Source: Gamarada debralockiae
Lineage: Eukaryota > Ascomycota > Leotiomycetes > Helotiales > Hyphodiscaceae
Length of the DNA stretch: 64,000 bases
Direction of reading: 5' to 3'
Assembly (NCBI GenBank): GCA_002803225.1
Contig: NXFV01001674.1
Coordinates: forward strand, 1-64,000
The notes beneath the pieces were generated by a model, which saw only the letters and a list, made by a program, of their open reading frames with translations, was not told the origin of the DNA and did not search any database. Shown here piece by piece: positions 12,641-22,772 of the stretch (positions are counted from its first letter, which is position 1; the number at the start of each line of letters is the position of its first letter). Made by a program: the position numbers and the translations under genes.

Positions 12641-13287
12641 CTAACCTACCTTCTCCATCTCTTCCTCCCCCTCACCAGCAACCTCCCTTTCTACAACAGC
12701 CATGAAATCCTTCACAAGCTTCTCATGACTCTCCTGCAGCGTGGTCTTTATAAAAGTCATCAGCATCCGATTACTCGTAACCCTTCCCCGTTCTTCTAAC
12801 ACTAACCCTCCATTCTCCCCCCCTCTCACCTCCCACGTCGTCGAACTATGAACCCCCATGGGTGCATGCGTGATACTCAACAGCCCATCCTCTCGACACT
12901 CCATGCTCGTCTCGTACGTAATCGAATCAGGAATGAATCTCTTCGCCCACCCTCCTCTCCAGCTTCCACCTCCTTGTTCATCTCCGCCACCGCTCATATC
13001 CTCCGTTACTTCGTAGACGGGTATGGTTTCGGGGGATGAGGGCTTAGAGTCTGCGGACTCGGATTTGAAGAAGGCGATGGAAGAGGAGGAGGGGAGGCGT
13101 TTGTGCGACTTAACGATGGGGTTCAGAGCGATCATCTTGTCGTCGTTGTGGAGGACGGAGATGATCTGAGCTTTGGTTATGTGGGTGGGGATGGGTGTTA
13201 TAGTTAGGGTGTCGGTGCTGGCGTTGAGGACTGGATGTGTTAGCTTTCGTTCAATTCGATATTGCTGATGGGGGAGTTACATGACAT
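12641..13287 (-). CDS. DUF7053-like fungal protein
   Basis: Two exons on the minus strand: a 7-nt coding first exon (13281-13287, ATGTCAT) and 12641-13230. They are separated by a 50-nt intron with a CTAAC-type branch site and CCAG acceptor, and the joined product is 198 aa. The start is MSFLNASTDTLTITPIPTHI. The middle contains an acidic Ser/Gly-rich insert, and the C-terminal half has alternating beta-rich segments (AKRFIPDSITYETSMEC; RGRVTSNRMLMTFIKTTL). This pattern fits the small fungal family annotated as DUF7053, often thought to adopt a START/SRPBCC-like lipid-binding fold; that assignment is from memory of the family. The stop lies inside a GTAGGT motif at 12643-12648, so a further 3' exon is possible, but no convincing acceptor was found. 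Confidence 0.65.
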
Positions 13288-15067
13288 CTTGAGAGGCTGG
13301 GTGCCTGATTGCGGGGGTTGAGGGGGTTTGGAGAGGGGATTGGAAGTCTGCGAGGATTCAATTGCGAAAGATTATTGTTGTAGGGAGTTAGATACTTGAA
13401 TTGGTGAGTGTGAAATGTGCTCACGACCTGGAGGAAATGATTTGAATTATTTGAACACAAATGCGACACCACTGAAACACGACCTAGCGCTTAATCTGGC
13501 CATCTCCATGGCTATCGAGAATGCGCGCTTGCGAGAGCTTCTTCTCACGGAATTGTAAAGAAAATTGATCAAAATCCTAGGAGACGTCCATCGCTCTGAT
13601 CTGTAAGTACCCCTGAAGTGAGGAGGTAGTAGCTCTCCACACTTTTCAATGTCACTCGCACTGGCGACATCAATATCCGAAGAGACCGAAATCCTAAGCC
13701 GCCGCAAGTGTTTGTATGATGGAACGACTCCCAACGAGTGAGTGTTCAGAGTCTCAGACGGAATAGCATTTACTTCAATGTTCGAAGACAGCCTTGACGT
13801 TGGTTGAGATTGGCCGTCCTCTTCTGTGGAGACCCCCCCGCATCCACGTGAACCACCCCATCAGCTCGGTTTCATATAATTTTTGCATAAATTTGCATAA
13901 ATTCATTTTTATCGCTATGGTTTCTAAAAAGAGACGAACATTTGCGTGAAAAGTTTTGCCTTGCGACGTTACATTATTTCGGGCCGTTTGTGGTGCTGAA
14001 ATGCTGATCTTTCTTTAGTCCGTCCTTGATAGTTGTTAAGGTCCTGGGTTGTTAGGCACCGAGGAACCCGGAGATGGGCCCCACCTCCCCATCGGGGAAG
14101 GCATGAAATTCCCAGACCTTGAAAAGGGCATTCTAGAGTGGAGGTTGAGAAACATACTTTGCTTCAACCCAAATGCTCCCTCCATACTCGATACCATTTT
14201 GAGGCCGGACATCGTTGTCCGCCCAGCTACAAAGAATCGCGCCCGTGTATTCGGTACCCTTCCTACCGAATCGTCCCCTTTCCCATCCTCTTGAAGGAAT
14301 AATTTTCTTTCGTGTGGAAACGAGTTGACCGAAGCTGGGTCAAAGCCCCTGTTAATTTGATGGCTTTGAGGCGCTCGCTTGGGGGGCGGGAGGCGTTCTG
14401 GGCTTCTCGTCTCCTCAGTTCCAATCCTTGTCCTGCAAGCCTCCATCGTCATTTTATATTGCAATGATTCACAAGCATGGCCGTTTCAAGAATTCCGATC
14501 TGTAGATTATATGACGTTGGTCCTTACCGATTCTTGAGCTCATGGGAAAGTGACTTGCCAACAGATTTTTTCATTATATGAGGCTTTCCTGGAGGATTCT
14601 TTGAATTGTTGCGAGCGAACGATTGTTCTGGGGTTTGTCAAATCTCCAGTCCCCGCGAATTTCAACCCACCAACCCGCCAAACCATCCACTCAATAGCTT
14701 GAAATTAAATCTGACAGAAGGCCCTAAACATTAGAAGCTTACGATGGCGTGGAGACTGTCTCGCGGCTCGGCCGACGCCAGCCAAGGAGATTTCTCAGAA
14801 CAGAGACCGGCTTCTGTTAGCCACTTCCGTCATCCTTGTTTTGTGACCGACCCCTAGCCTGACATATGGCGCGAAGTCGTTGGACCCACTCGCGAATGCC
14901 CTCAAAGATCAGCACCACTAACGTCAATACGCCACATGATCAGCCAGACTAGAATTCCAGGGAATGAACCCGCCTGCTGATTGGAGAAAGAAGCTCTTCC
15001 TTCGTGGGAATCTGAAGCAGACTCAGTGATTCACAGCTCCTAATGTCAAGGTTTCCGAGTAACGGTT
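13288..15067. other. Intergenic, nothing recognised
   Basis: About 1.8 kb between the divergent DUF7053 gene and the sugar transporter. Short open frames on both strands (for example 14036-14464) show no domain. An AT-rich patch with two TTTGCATAAAT repeats lies near 13880-13905. The distal end should be transporter promoter. Confidence 0.45.
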
Positions 15068-15190
15068 GCGGGGTGGATCAAAGATGTCCCCTTCTCGTGA
15101 CCGGATTTGAGATGAATCCTCGTAAACGTTACTCACTGTTTATCGGTCCTCTTTCTCCAGCCTGTCATATAAACTCTCCACAACCCCCGC
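15068..15190 (+). promoter_or_regulatory. Sugar transporter promoter with CreA-like sites and TATA
   Basis: A TATAAA at 15168-15173 lies about 95 bases before the transporter ATG. GCGGGG on the plus strand at 15068-15073 and its reverse complement CCCCGC at 15185-15190 both fit the SYGGRG consensus of the carbon repressor CreA. Glucose control is inference from these sites and the gene product. Confidence 0.4.
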
Positions 15191-15264
15191 AATCATCTCT
15201 CTTTCTCCCATCTCTTAGGACTCCCCGAGTCGAATTCCTTCTTCATTGAAAGAACTCAGACACA

Positions 15265-16952
15265 ATGACTACCTTCACGGTTGGAAATGTGTACGTAATT
15301 GCGGCCGTCGCTGTGGTCGGCGGTGCGTTGTTTGGCTTTGATATCAGTTCCATGTCAGCTATTATCTCAACTGAGCCATACCTCTGCTACTTCAACCAAG
15401 GACCTCTATATTTGGATACAGATGGCAAATGTTCTGGTCCAACGGATAATGTTCAAGGTCAGTCATTCAACCCGCTTCTCTACTCAGCCGCCTTCTGATA
15501 TTGGGGGCAACAGGTGGAATCACTGCTTCTATGCCTGGTGGCTCATGGCTTGGTGCCTTGATCTCTGGTTACCTCTCCGATATCCTGGGAAGAAAAAAAG
15601 CCATTCAGGTCGGCTCTATTATCTGGTGCATTGGTTCCATCCTTGTTTGTGCTTCACAGAACATTGGCATGCTGATTGTCGGCCGTATCATCAACGGTTT
15701 GGCTGTCGGAATCTGCTCTGCTCAAGTTCCTGTATACATCACCGAGATCGCCCCTCCAAGCAAGCGTGGACGACTTGTCGGCTGCCAACAATGGGCCATT
15801 ACCTGGGGCATCCTCATCATGTTCTATATCTCCTACGGCTGCTCCTACGTCAAAGGAACTGCAGCTTTCCGAATCCCGTGGGGCCTGCAAATGTTGCCTG
15901 CCATCTTCCTTTTCGGGGCTCTCATGTTCTTGCCAGAGTCTCCTCGTTGGCTCGCAAAGAAGGATCGCTGGGAGGACGCTGTCAACGTTCTTGCTCTTGT
16001 TCACGCAAAAGGTGATCCAAACTCGCCATTCGTTCACAAGGAAATGGCCGAGATCCGAGAAGTCGTCGAATTTGAACGCGCCAACGCAGATGTCACTTAC
16101 CTGGAACTGCTCAAGCCAAAGATGATCAACCGCACACACATCGGTGTGTTCACTCAAATCTGGTCCCAACTCACTGGCATGAACGTGATGATGTACTACA
16201 TCACGTACATCTTTACTATGGCAGGACTCGGAAACTCTGTCCTACTCCCCTCCTCTATCCAGTACATCATCAACGTCGTCATGACTGTTCCCGCGCTCTT
16301 GTTCGTTGATAGATGGGGGCGTCGCCCAACTCTTCTCGTAGGAGCGTTCCTTATGATGGTCTGGCTTTTCGTAAATGCTGGTCTGCTCGCCACATACGGA
16401 ACGGTCCCTAAACACGGGCAGTTCTCCAGCGCTGCTGAATCCATCTCGATCACCGGGGCTCCAGCCAAGGCCGTTATCGCCTGCACCTATCTCTTCGTCG
16501 CCTCATTCGCACCAACTTGGGGTCCCGTCTCCTGGATTTACCCCCCAGAGCTTTATCCTCTTCGTGTTCGTGGAAAGGCTGTCGCCTTGTCCACATCCGC
16601 CAACTGGGCATTCAACTTTGCTCTGGCTTACTTCGTCCCTCCTGCGTTCGCCAATATCCGCTGGAAGGTATACATCGTCTTCGGCGTCTTCTGCGCATCC
16701 ATGTTCGTCCACGTCTTCTTCCTGTTCCCCGAGACCAGCCAGAAGCCTCTTGAGGAGGTCGAATACATCTTCGACGACTCTACTCCAGGAAGTTTCAAAT
16801 ACCTTGGAACTCCAGCATGGAAGACGCATGTTGATAAGAATACGGGACGACTTGAGCGTGGTGAGATGGATCTTGAGGAGAAGTTTGGTCAACGGGCTAG
16901 CCATGATAACTCACCGGAGAGAGTTGAAGCGGAGGTTCCTAAGGCCACCTAG
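15265..16952 (+). CDS. MFS hexose transporter (Hgt1/Rgt2-like sugar porter)
   Basis: Exons 15265-15457 and 15514-16952, with a 56-nt intron, encode 543 aa. All sugar-porter signatures are present: GGALFGFDISSMSA in TM1, GRKKA in loop 2-3, PESPRW after TM6, QLTGMN in TM7, DRWGRRPTLLVG in loop 8-9 and PETSQKPLEEVE after TM12. The length is usual for this 12-TM family. The N-terminus MTTFTVGNVYVIAAVAVVGG resembles fungal transporters annotated as high-affinity glucose or glucose/xylose permeases. The protein would sit in the plasma membrane and import hexose by proton symport. Which sugar it prefers cannot be told from sequence. The intron splits the conserved VQ/GGITASMPGGSW region and is phase-correct. 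The upstream region carries two SYGGRG sites. Confidence 0.93.
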
Positions 16953-18248
16953 GATGTCTCAATATCCTTGGCACAGAGGTTCGGGGGTAGAGTGGATGAA
17001 ATATGAAGGAGGTTGAGAGGACGGATTTTACTGGTATAAAGTGTCAATGTTGAGCCGTATGGATGATGATAATGAATATGACTTTTTCACACTATTGGTG
17101 CTGTTGACCATGTGACTGCGAAAGTGCTCGCTTTCATTTATCAGCAGTCCAAACTATGAAGTATCGACAAAATGGAAATTTTTCTGCCCGAGGAATGGAA
17201 TGTGATAAACCACAACTAAGACTCTCCCCATGACGTTGATAGTTCTGAAGCCATGGATCCGTCGAGTTCAGAAACAGTGTCCGTAACCACTCATGCTATC
17301 ATTATACGGGCGCGGAGCTTTGGAACAAACTTGTTCAACATTTATTTGCTCCCCGAAGGCAATAAAATCGATAACGGCAGTGTGTAATTTCAAAGTGCAA
17401 CTCGTCGAAACGGCTCAAGGAGGCTGGATATAGGAAACTAGCCGGGCACAATTTCTTCAATTTCTCGCAAATCATGGAGATCACTTCTCTTAAACCCCTC
17501 TCCGTCTTGGTAGCTAGCCCACTGAGGACTTAGCGGATGACGAGTTCGCTACAAATACGATAGGATAGCAGGCATTTTGTTGTCGTTCAATTAATTGGTG
17601 TCGTATACTTCTCGTCGTCGGAATCGTAACTACGACTAGGAAACGATCAGCAAGTACCTCAAAGTAATCTTACCTTGCAGAGCCCCAACACACATGCCGC
17701 CTCCGAGTATCCAACTAAACCTCGAATCTCGCCCTTTGCCGACGTCCCTCGGATTTTGAAAGTTCTCGTCATCCATTTTTGGCTGTGTGTCCTGCAAGGT
17801 CCGTGGGAAAGCATAGAGTGGAAACCTGATCCACATTAAACATCGCGATAGCTGATCTTGGAGAGTTATACTGTGATATCGGATGTTCCTTGGGACGCAA
17901 AAGCTAATTTGCTGTTATTGTTTTCTTGTTGATATGAGGAAGTTCCCTGCCTCAAGTACCAACTCCACTACTATGGCAGAATGCTCGGGAAACAAAGAGA
18001 TCACACTTGTTTTGATTGCCGTACAAACTCAGTAAACAACGGGTGAAATTGTAGTATGTAATACGATCTGAGATGTGCAGTAAAATGTTACCTATCTTCT
18101 CTAATCTTTAACTGTGATTGACCAGTAATAAGAGGGGTTGGGGCCGTGATAAGAAACGAGATGTGCAACGAAAAGCGATCCCTTCTAGTCCTTTGCTATG
18201 TTTGGCAGCCCTCCGGAGAGTAGCCAAAGACTGAGACACAAAATGAAC
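16953..18248. other. Intergenic, nothing supported
   Basis: Runs from the transporter stop to the weak membrane ORF. A small minus-strand frame at 17636-17836 ends in a plausible GTAAGA donor, but no partner exon or family was recognised. Confidence 0.4.
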
Positions 18249-18704
18249 TCACAAGCTCAAGGCACCCAAGTGCTCTGTTTCCTGGAAAAGAGATTTCTCG
18301 TGTATAAACTTAGCGCTCAGATCGATCACAGTCTGTCCAAGAAGCGACATAGTAGAAGACAATAAGGGATGAGACAAGATTGCTTTGGTTGTGAATCTTG
18401 GATCTGCTGAGAGTACCGAAACAGCGTTAGTAATTAAATCAAAATTTACCATGTAGTACAGAACTCCTTCCTCATCCTCTTGAAGCCCACGTGTAATTTG
18501 GCAACTATCTGTTTTGACAGGGAGCAGCACCCACCACACCTCTCTTCTCGGTTCAGTCCAATTAAACCCCAACTTCAGAGAAATGGCAAGGATAAATAGA
18601 ACAGCAGCGAGAATGAAAACGACAACAGTATTTCCTAGACACCTAGTAAGTTCTTTTGGGCAGTCGTTGACTGGGTGTTGATGCGAAAGGGTGTATTCGT
18701 TCAT
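18249..18704 (-). CDS. Possible small membrane protein, unrecognised
   Basis: A 151-codon open frame with one strongly hydrophobic stretch near residues 28-48 (VVVFILAAVLFILAISLKLG), followed by a soluble part with no motif I recognise. It ends in AGCTT/GTGAGT, a good splice donor in which the TGA stop lies, so the true gene may continue into another exon. The acceptor 58 bases downstream gives only a short tail. It lies in an otherwise gene-poor stretch between the transporter and Las1. It could be a real single-TM protein, a relic or chance. The hydrophobic segment and the length are the only support. Confidence 0.25.
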   Translation of the reverse strand: MNEYTLSHQHPVNDCPKELTRCLGNTVVVFILAAVLFILAISLKLGFNWTEPRREVWWVLLPVKTDSCQITRGLQEDEEGVLYYMVNFDLITNAVSVLSADPRFTTKAILSHPLLSSTMSLLGQTVIDLSAKFIHEKSLFQETEHLGALSL

Positions 18705-19883
18705 AGATCATGAGTCCGTGGCCCTCCTAACAATCTCCTCCGATGAAAGTTAACATTGAACGGCCTTAACAAACATCTTCTGCTCGCACTGATAATATCC
18801 TAGGTACTCTTAAGCTCCCCTCTGCAAATACCGAGCTATGCACCACTCCTTGAAGCTTCTCGATGTTCTGCTCTAGGCGAACCGGGACACTAGCGCTTCA
18901 AGTACTCAGATGATCGATATTCGTGCGAGGCAGTATAAGACAAGAGTGCTTCGCGGAGGTAGTCTTAAACTCCTGGATCTGTTAAGAGCTGAACAACGTT
19001 GCCGGATTTACACACAGAATATCGACTGTATGAGCAGAGCTGTAAACAACTGGTTCCATGTCTCTTCTTTGTTTCCTCTTATAAGTCGACTTAGAACCTA
19101 GCAAGCACGGTACGGTTTACAACACTGCAGCACCCAAAGTGGAATCTCAGTGCCGTTTATTTATTACTGTCTCGAATCTTCTCATTGTCAGAGCGTTCAA
19201 CGTAGTTGATTCTTCGTCTGAAATGAGCATTATCATGCTTGGCAGCCACTTGAATTAACCGTCTTGCATAATCCATTGAGGCTGTAAATGAGATAGCATG
19301 AAGGAAACCCCAGATCCGCGGTGAACATCACTGTGGTTGATCCGCGGCAGTTGCTATGTCATCGGCGAACCTGCACGCTCCTGCAACATACGTCCTTAGG
19401 TAAGACAGCTTCTGTAATGGTAGTCCAACATGGAATTAGAAAAGTCGTAATCGTGGACCTGGGAATAGACTTCGGGGTTCTCTAGCAAAAGCCTTGTTGC
19501 AATTCTGTGATAAACATTGGCTTGCGTGCAGGGACGATTTCAATGCCATGCATGGCATCGCTCAGGCGGCTCAAGGAATCACTCAAGTTCCAAGTCTCTA
19601 TTATTTCTCGTCACGAAAAGCTGCGGCGAGAGTTGAATGGGTAAGCTGATGTACATTCATTCCTAACACTCATCACTCGCTAGAGCGAAGGAATATGGGT
19701 TGTCACACTTGCGTGGGCCGGTTTTGGCAGTTGGCTGAGTTCGATCAAAAATTCGTTCAATCTTGTCCAGCATTCGGGAAAAACACAACAACCTGAAGAT
19801 TGGAATCCTATTCGCATCGAGAACTTCCATCGCCCAAACAGCAGGGCCAGTAGATCTTGAATTCATTAGGCCAAGCAGCGAGT
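18705..19883. other. Intergenic, nothing recognised
   Basis: About 1.2 kb without an open frame that shows a domain or splice-supported continuation on either strand. Confidence 0.45.
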
Positions 19884-21027
19884 TCATTGTATGCTTCCAA
19901 TTGGCCTTGGGACCCAAGACCCTTCCCACATACTCCAACCTTTGCCTCCTAAATTCGGTTCTTGGATAGCTGGATCTATCTTTGGTTCTTCGCCATCCAA
20001 AGTCTCCAGGTCAGCTTCCATTCTAGCTAGGTCCTCCTTCACCTCATCAATGCTCGTGACCTCTGGCTCCAACATACACTCATCATGCACCTCGAGCTTT
20101 CCACCCCAATTCATGACCTTCTCAGTCAGTCGAAGTGATCTCAGCAGCAGTTCCGGATCATCCGTCGCTTCGTCAATTTCCATCAAAGCACCCAGTACCT
20201 CGTCATTATCCCAACGAGTCAGTTGAGCTTCCATCCTTAGACGAGTTTGCTCATTCGTCTCCCCGAGTAGCTCTCTGACATACGTTTTGCAGTTTTCGGT
20301 ATCTGCTAAGTCCACAGATAGTTTCTCCCAGTAGTAATACCAGATCCATCGCAAGGCTTTTTGAGTCGCCATACGGAGCTTCGGGAGAGACGGGAGCTCT
20401 TCGTGCGTGGCTTGATGCCTAAGCTCAACATACGTGGCAGGGAGACCGATGGTCTTTGCTATCGAATACATGCCAATTTTCCTGCTCTTGTTTTGGAAGC
20501 CGTCTAGGAGACCAGTGACGAATCTGGCCCTGGGTTAGCCAACAGCCATTAATGAAAACTAGACTGAGGTTTAGAAAGAGGCCATAAGGAGCTGACTCGA
20601 CAGTGTCGCCCCTTATTGCAGAAGAGCTTGGGTTGGGAGCTTACTAGACCAGGATGTCTCAATAAACCAGAAAGCTGGATTGTGGAGCAAAAATTTTGGA
20701 ACTCCAAATAGCATATGAGACCCATAATTCTGAAAAACACTAAAACGTGGCAAATTTGTCAACTCACCGACAAAATGCTGCCGAATATGCCGCGCGAACA
20801 CAGTACGCCGAGTTTCCCGGTACATCGTTGAGGACTGCCGAAGTGAGAATTGCCGTTGACTCAACCAAATGCGGGCAATTACCCCTCTGCATCCATACTG
20901 AGACTTGAGCCACAGCGTGACGGCGACTGGAGTCGTCTACCGGCTTTCCAGTGCCTGGGTATAGCTGCTGACGAACACGAAGAAGTTCGCCGTGATTTCG
21001 CCAGGGAGTGATGACATATTGGACCAT
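19884..21027 (-). CDS. LAS1: Las1-like pre-rRNA processing endonuclease subunit
   Basis: Exon 1 is 20768-21027 and exon 2 is 19884-20523 on the minus strand. They join across a 244-nt intron (GTGAGT donor, GCCAG acceptor) to give 299 aa. The start [20 protein letters not shown], the segment [23 protein letters not shown] spanning the junction, and [20 protein letters not shown] are the classical Las1 N-terminal domain. The [12 protein letters not shown] motif contains the RxxxxH pair of the HEPN nuclease active site. In yeast, Las1 with the kinase Grc3 cuts ITS2 in 27S pre-rRNA in the nucleolus. The C-terminal third is acidic and ends with GSWVPRPIG, a tail typical of fungal members. The protein is shorter than many fungal Las1 proteins, and the intron is much longer than others in this window. 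Confidence 0.88.
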
Positions 21028-21566
21028 GTTTGCTGATATGGGAAGAAGAGTTTTTGTGTTGCTGTTGCGGGGCTATCACTGAGATGGCGGCCCTTTGTTG
21101 CCTAAAGAAATTTGAGTTGAAGAAAAATTCTTCCATGTTTGAAGTTGGCGACGCCAAGCTTTTGGGGCTCTGCGGGAACGTCACGCTAGTGTAAGCGAAT
21201 CGCTCGGGTAAACTTTAAAGCTTCCGTCAACTCGTGACTTCCCTTCTGCGCCTCGAAAGTGGTTCGAAAGTCTCCGTCATTCCAGTGTTTCTTTATTGCG
21301 CACTTCTACTCCAGGATCGTCTATTTTCATTCATTTTGATGAAATATCATGACAGAATTCAAAGGGATTTGCTTAAAAAGATGATGGAGATGTTGTAGTT
21401 TGACGTTCCTAATGTACAACTATATGGGTACAGCTGGTAAACGCTCACCCAATGTAATGCCCAATTCCAAACTCCATCGCTAAACCAAAACCTGACTTTG
21501 TCCCATCCATCCATCGCTATGCTAAAACTAAAAAAGATCTAAACCCCATCATCTAGTTCGTCATGT
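21028..21566. other. Intergenic between two minus-strand genes
   Basis: About 540 bases; promoter of the Las1-like gene is expected here. No repeat or open frame of note. Confidence 0.5.
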
Positions 21567-22772
21567 TCATAGCAATGAACAGTGCTGCAACCCATGATTC
21601 ACCCGCATCGCACCGGGTAGGAAGTTTGTTGCGTCCATGAGTCCATTGCGCCTTTGTGTAGAGGCATCCTTCGCGATCGAACCACTGGCCACTGCTACTT
21701 GAGTGGTGGGCTCGTCATCATCCTCCGCCTCGCCATCTTGCTCATCATTATCCTCGTCATCATCGTCATCATCGCTTGGAGGAGGGTTCCATGTTTCCTC
21801 AAGCTTCAAGCCCTTTCCTGTCGATTCTGGCTCGGCTTTTCTATAAGCAGGCCCAAGAAGCTGCGACATGATCAACGCGCGGTAGTTATCGAATTGAGGA
21901 GCGGATGGTAGGGGCTTGGAAATCTCTGGAGTATCGTAAAGCCCCAATCCTTGGAGTATCTCGCCTTCTTGTTCAGAATCTGATAAGGAGTGATATGGAA
22001 TTGCATCGTCGGCTGGCAATGAAGTCTCGGGGTGTTGAATTGGCAAGAAGTTCTCGGGAGTGGGTGGAGCAGTGGCGCTCTCGAAGCCGTTCGTGGCAAA
22101 ATCGTTCCAGTCGAAATGTGAGTACATGGACGAGTCCGTGTTTCCAGATTGTGTTGAACTGTAAGGTGTTGTTGCTTGCATTGCTGGTGGGTTCGATGGA
22201 TATCCTTGGTTTGAGTCATATGAAACAGAATTATCTGTGTAGGGATACTGTTGCTCGTACCCATAGGGCATCGATAATGGAGAGAAAGTCGAATCTGGAG
22301 AACCATACCCTGAGTATACTGCGGGGGTGGGAGGGAGGTCGAAGATATGGAAGTCGGATTGTGTCTGGAGAGTTGGGACCTGGTATGCCGAGTTATACTG
22401 AGGCTGTGGAGCCATTTGCGTTGAGGGATGCCAACTAACAGGTCGATTTGACCTGGTGGGGATTTGAAGGCCATCGTGGGAGATGAATTCACCCGCAGTC
22501 GCCATGTTTTGGTCTGCCATGGCAATCCTCCTTCGATCCGTCATCACAGTCCTCCGCCGACCCAGACCTATCGAACCTCGTGGACTGTTGCTCGTACTGT
22601 TTGGTTTGACAATACGCATCGAACCTCCTGTCCTTTGTCCAGTCGAACCCCGAGAATATTTTGTGAGGTTTGATGATGCCATCTGTCTTGATACGTCGTC
22701 TAGCAGTGTTTCAACAGTCGCATAGCCCATCATGTTCCCTCCATACGCCGGAGCGCCGTAGCCTGAATTCAT
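21567..22772 (-). CDS. Ser/Pro-rich acidic protein of unknown function
   Basis: Single exon of 401 aa from MNSGYGAPAYGG. An in-frame ATG at 22838 would add 22 residues. The first third is basic and Ser/Arg-rich (SPRGSIGLGRRRTVMTDRRR). The middle is Tyr/Pro/Gln/Ser-rich low complexity. It then contains PPTPENFLPIQHPETSLPAD and LQGLGLYDTPE, which look like short conserved linear motifs, followed by GKGLKLEETWNPP and a run of about 20 Asp/Glu residues near the C-terminus. No globular domain is evident and the protein is probably largely disordered. I recognise the layout as a conserved but uncharacterised fungal type, not a function. It ends in CSLL, which fits a CaaX geranylgeranylation box. 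The acidic run corresponds to the CAT/CTC-rich DNA near 21.71-21.78 kb. Confidence 0.72.
   Translation of the reverse strand: MNSGYGAPAYGGNMMGYATVETLLDDVSRQMASSNLTKYSRGSTGQRTGGSMRIVKPNSTSNSPRGSIGLGRRRTVMTDRRRIAMADQNMATAGEFISHDGLQIPTRSNRPVSWHPSTQMAPQPQYNSAYQVPTLQTQSDFHIFDLPPTPAVYSGYGSPDSTFSPLSMPYGYEQQYPYTDNSVSYDSNQGYPSNPPAMQATTPYSSTQSGNTDSSMYSHFDWNDFATNGFESATAPPTPENFLPIQHPETSLPADDAIPYHSLSDSEQEGEILQGLGLYDTPEISKPLPSAPQFDNYRALIMSQLLGPAYRKAEPESTGKGLKLEETWNPPPSDDDDDDEDNDEQDGEAEDDDEPTTQVAVASGSIAKDASTQRRNGLMDATNFLPGAMRVNHGLQHCSLL

Noticed and set aside
14036..14464. 142-codon minus-strand open frame
   Set aside because: A mirrored open frame exists on the plus strand and neither shows a domain or splice context.
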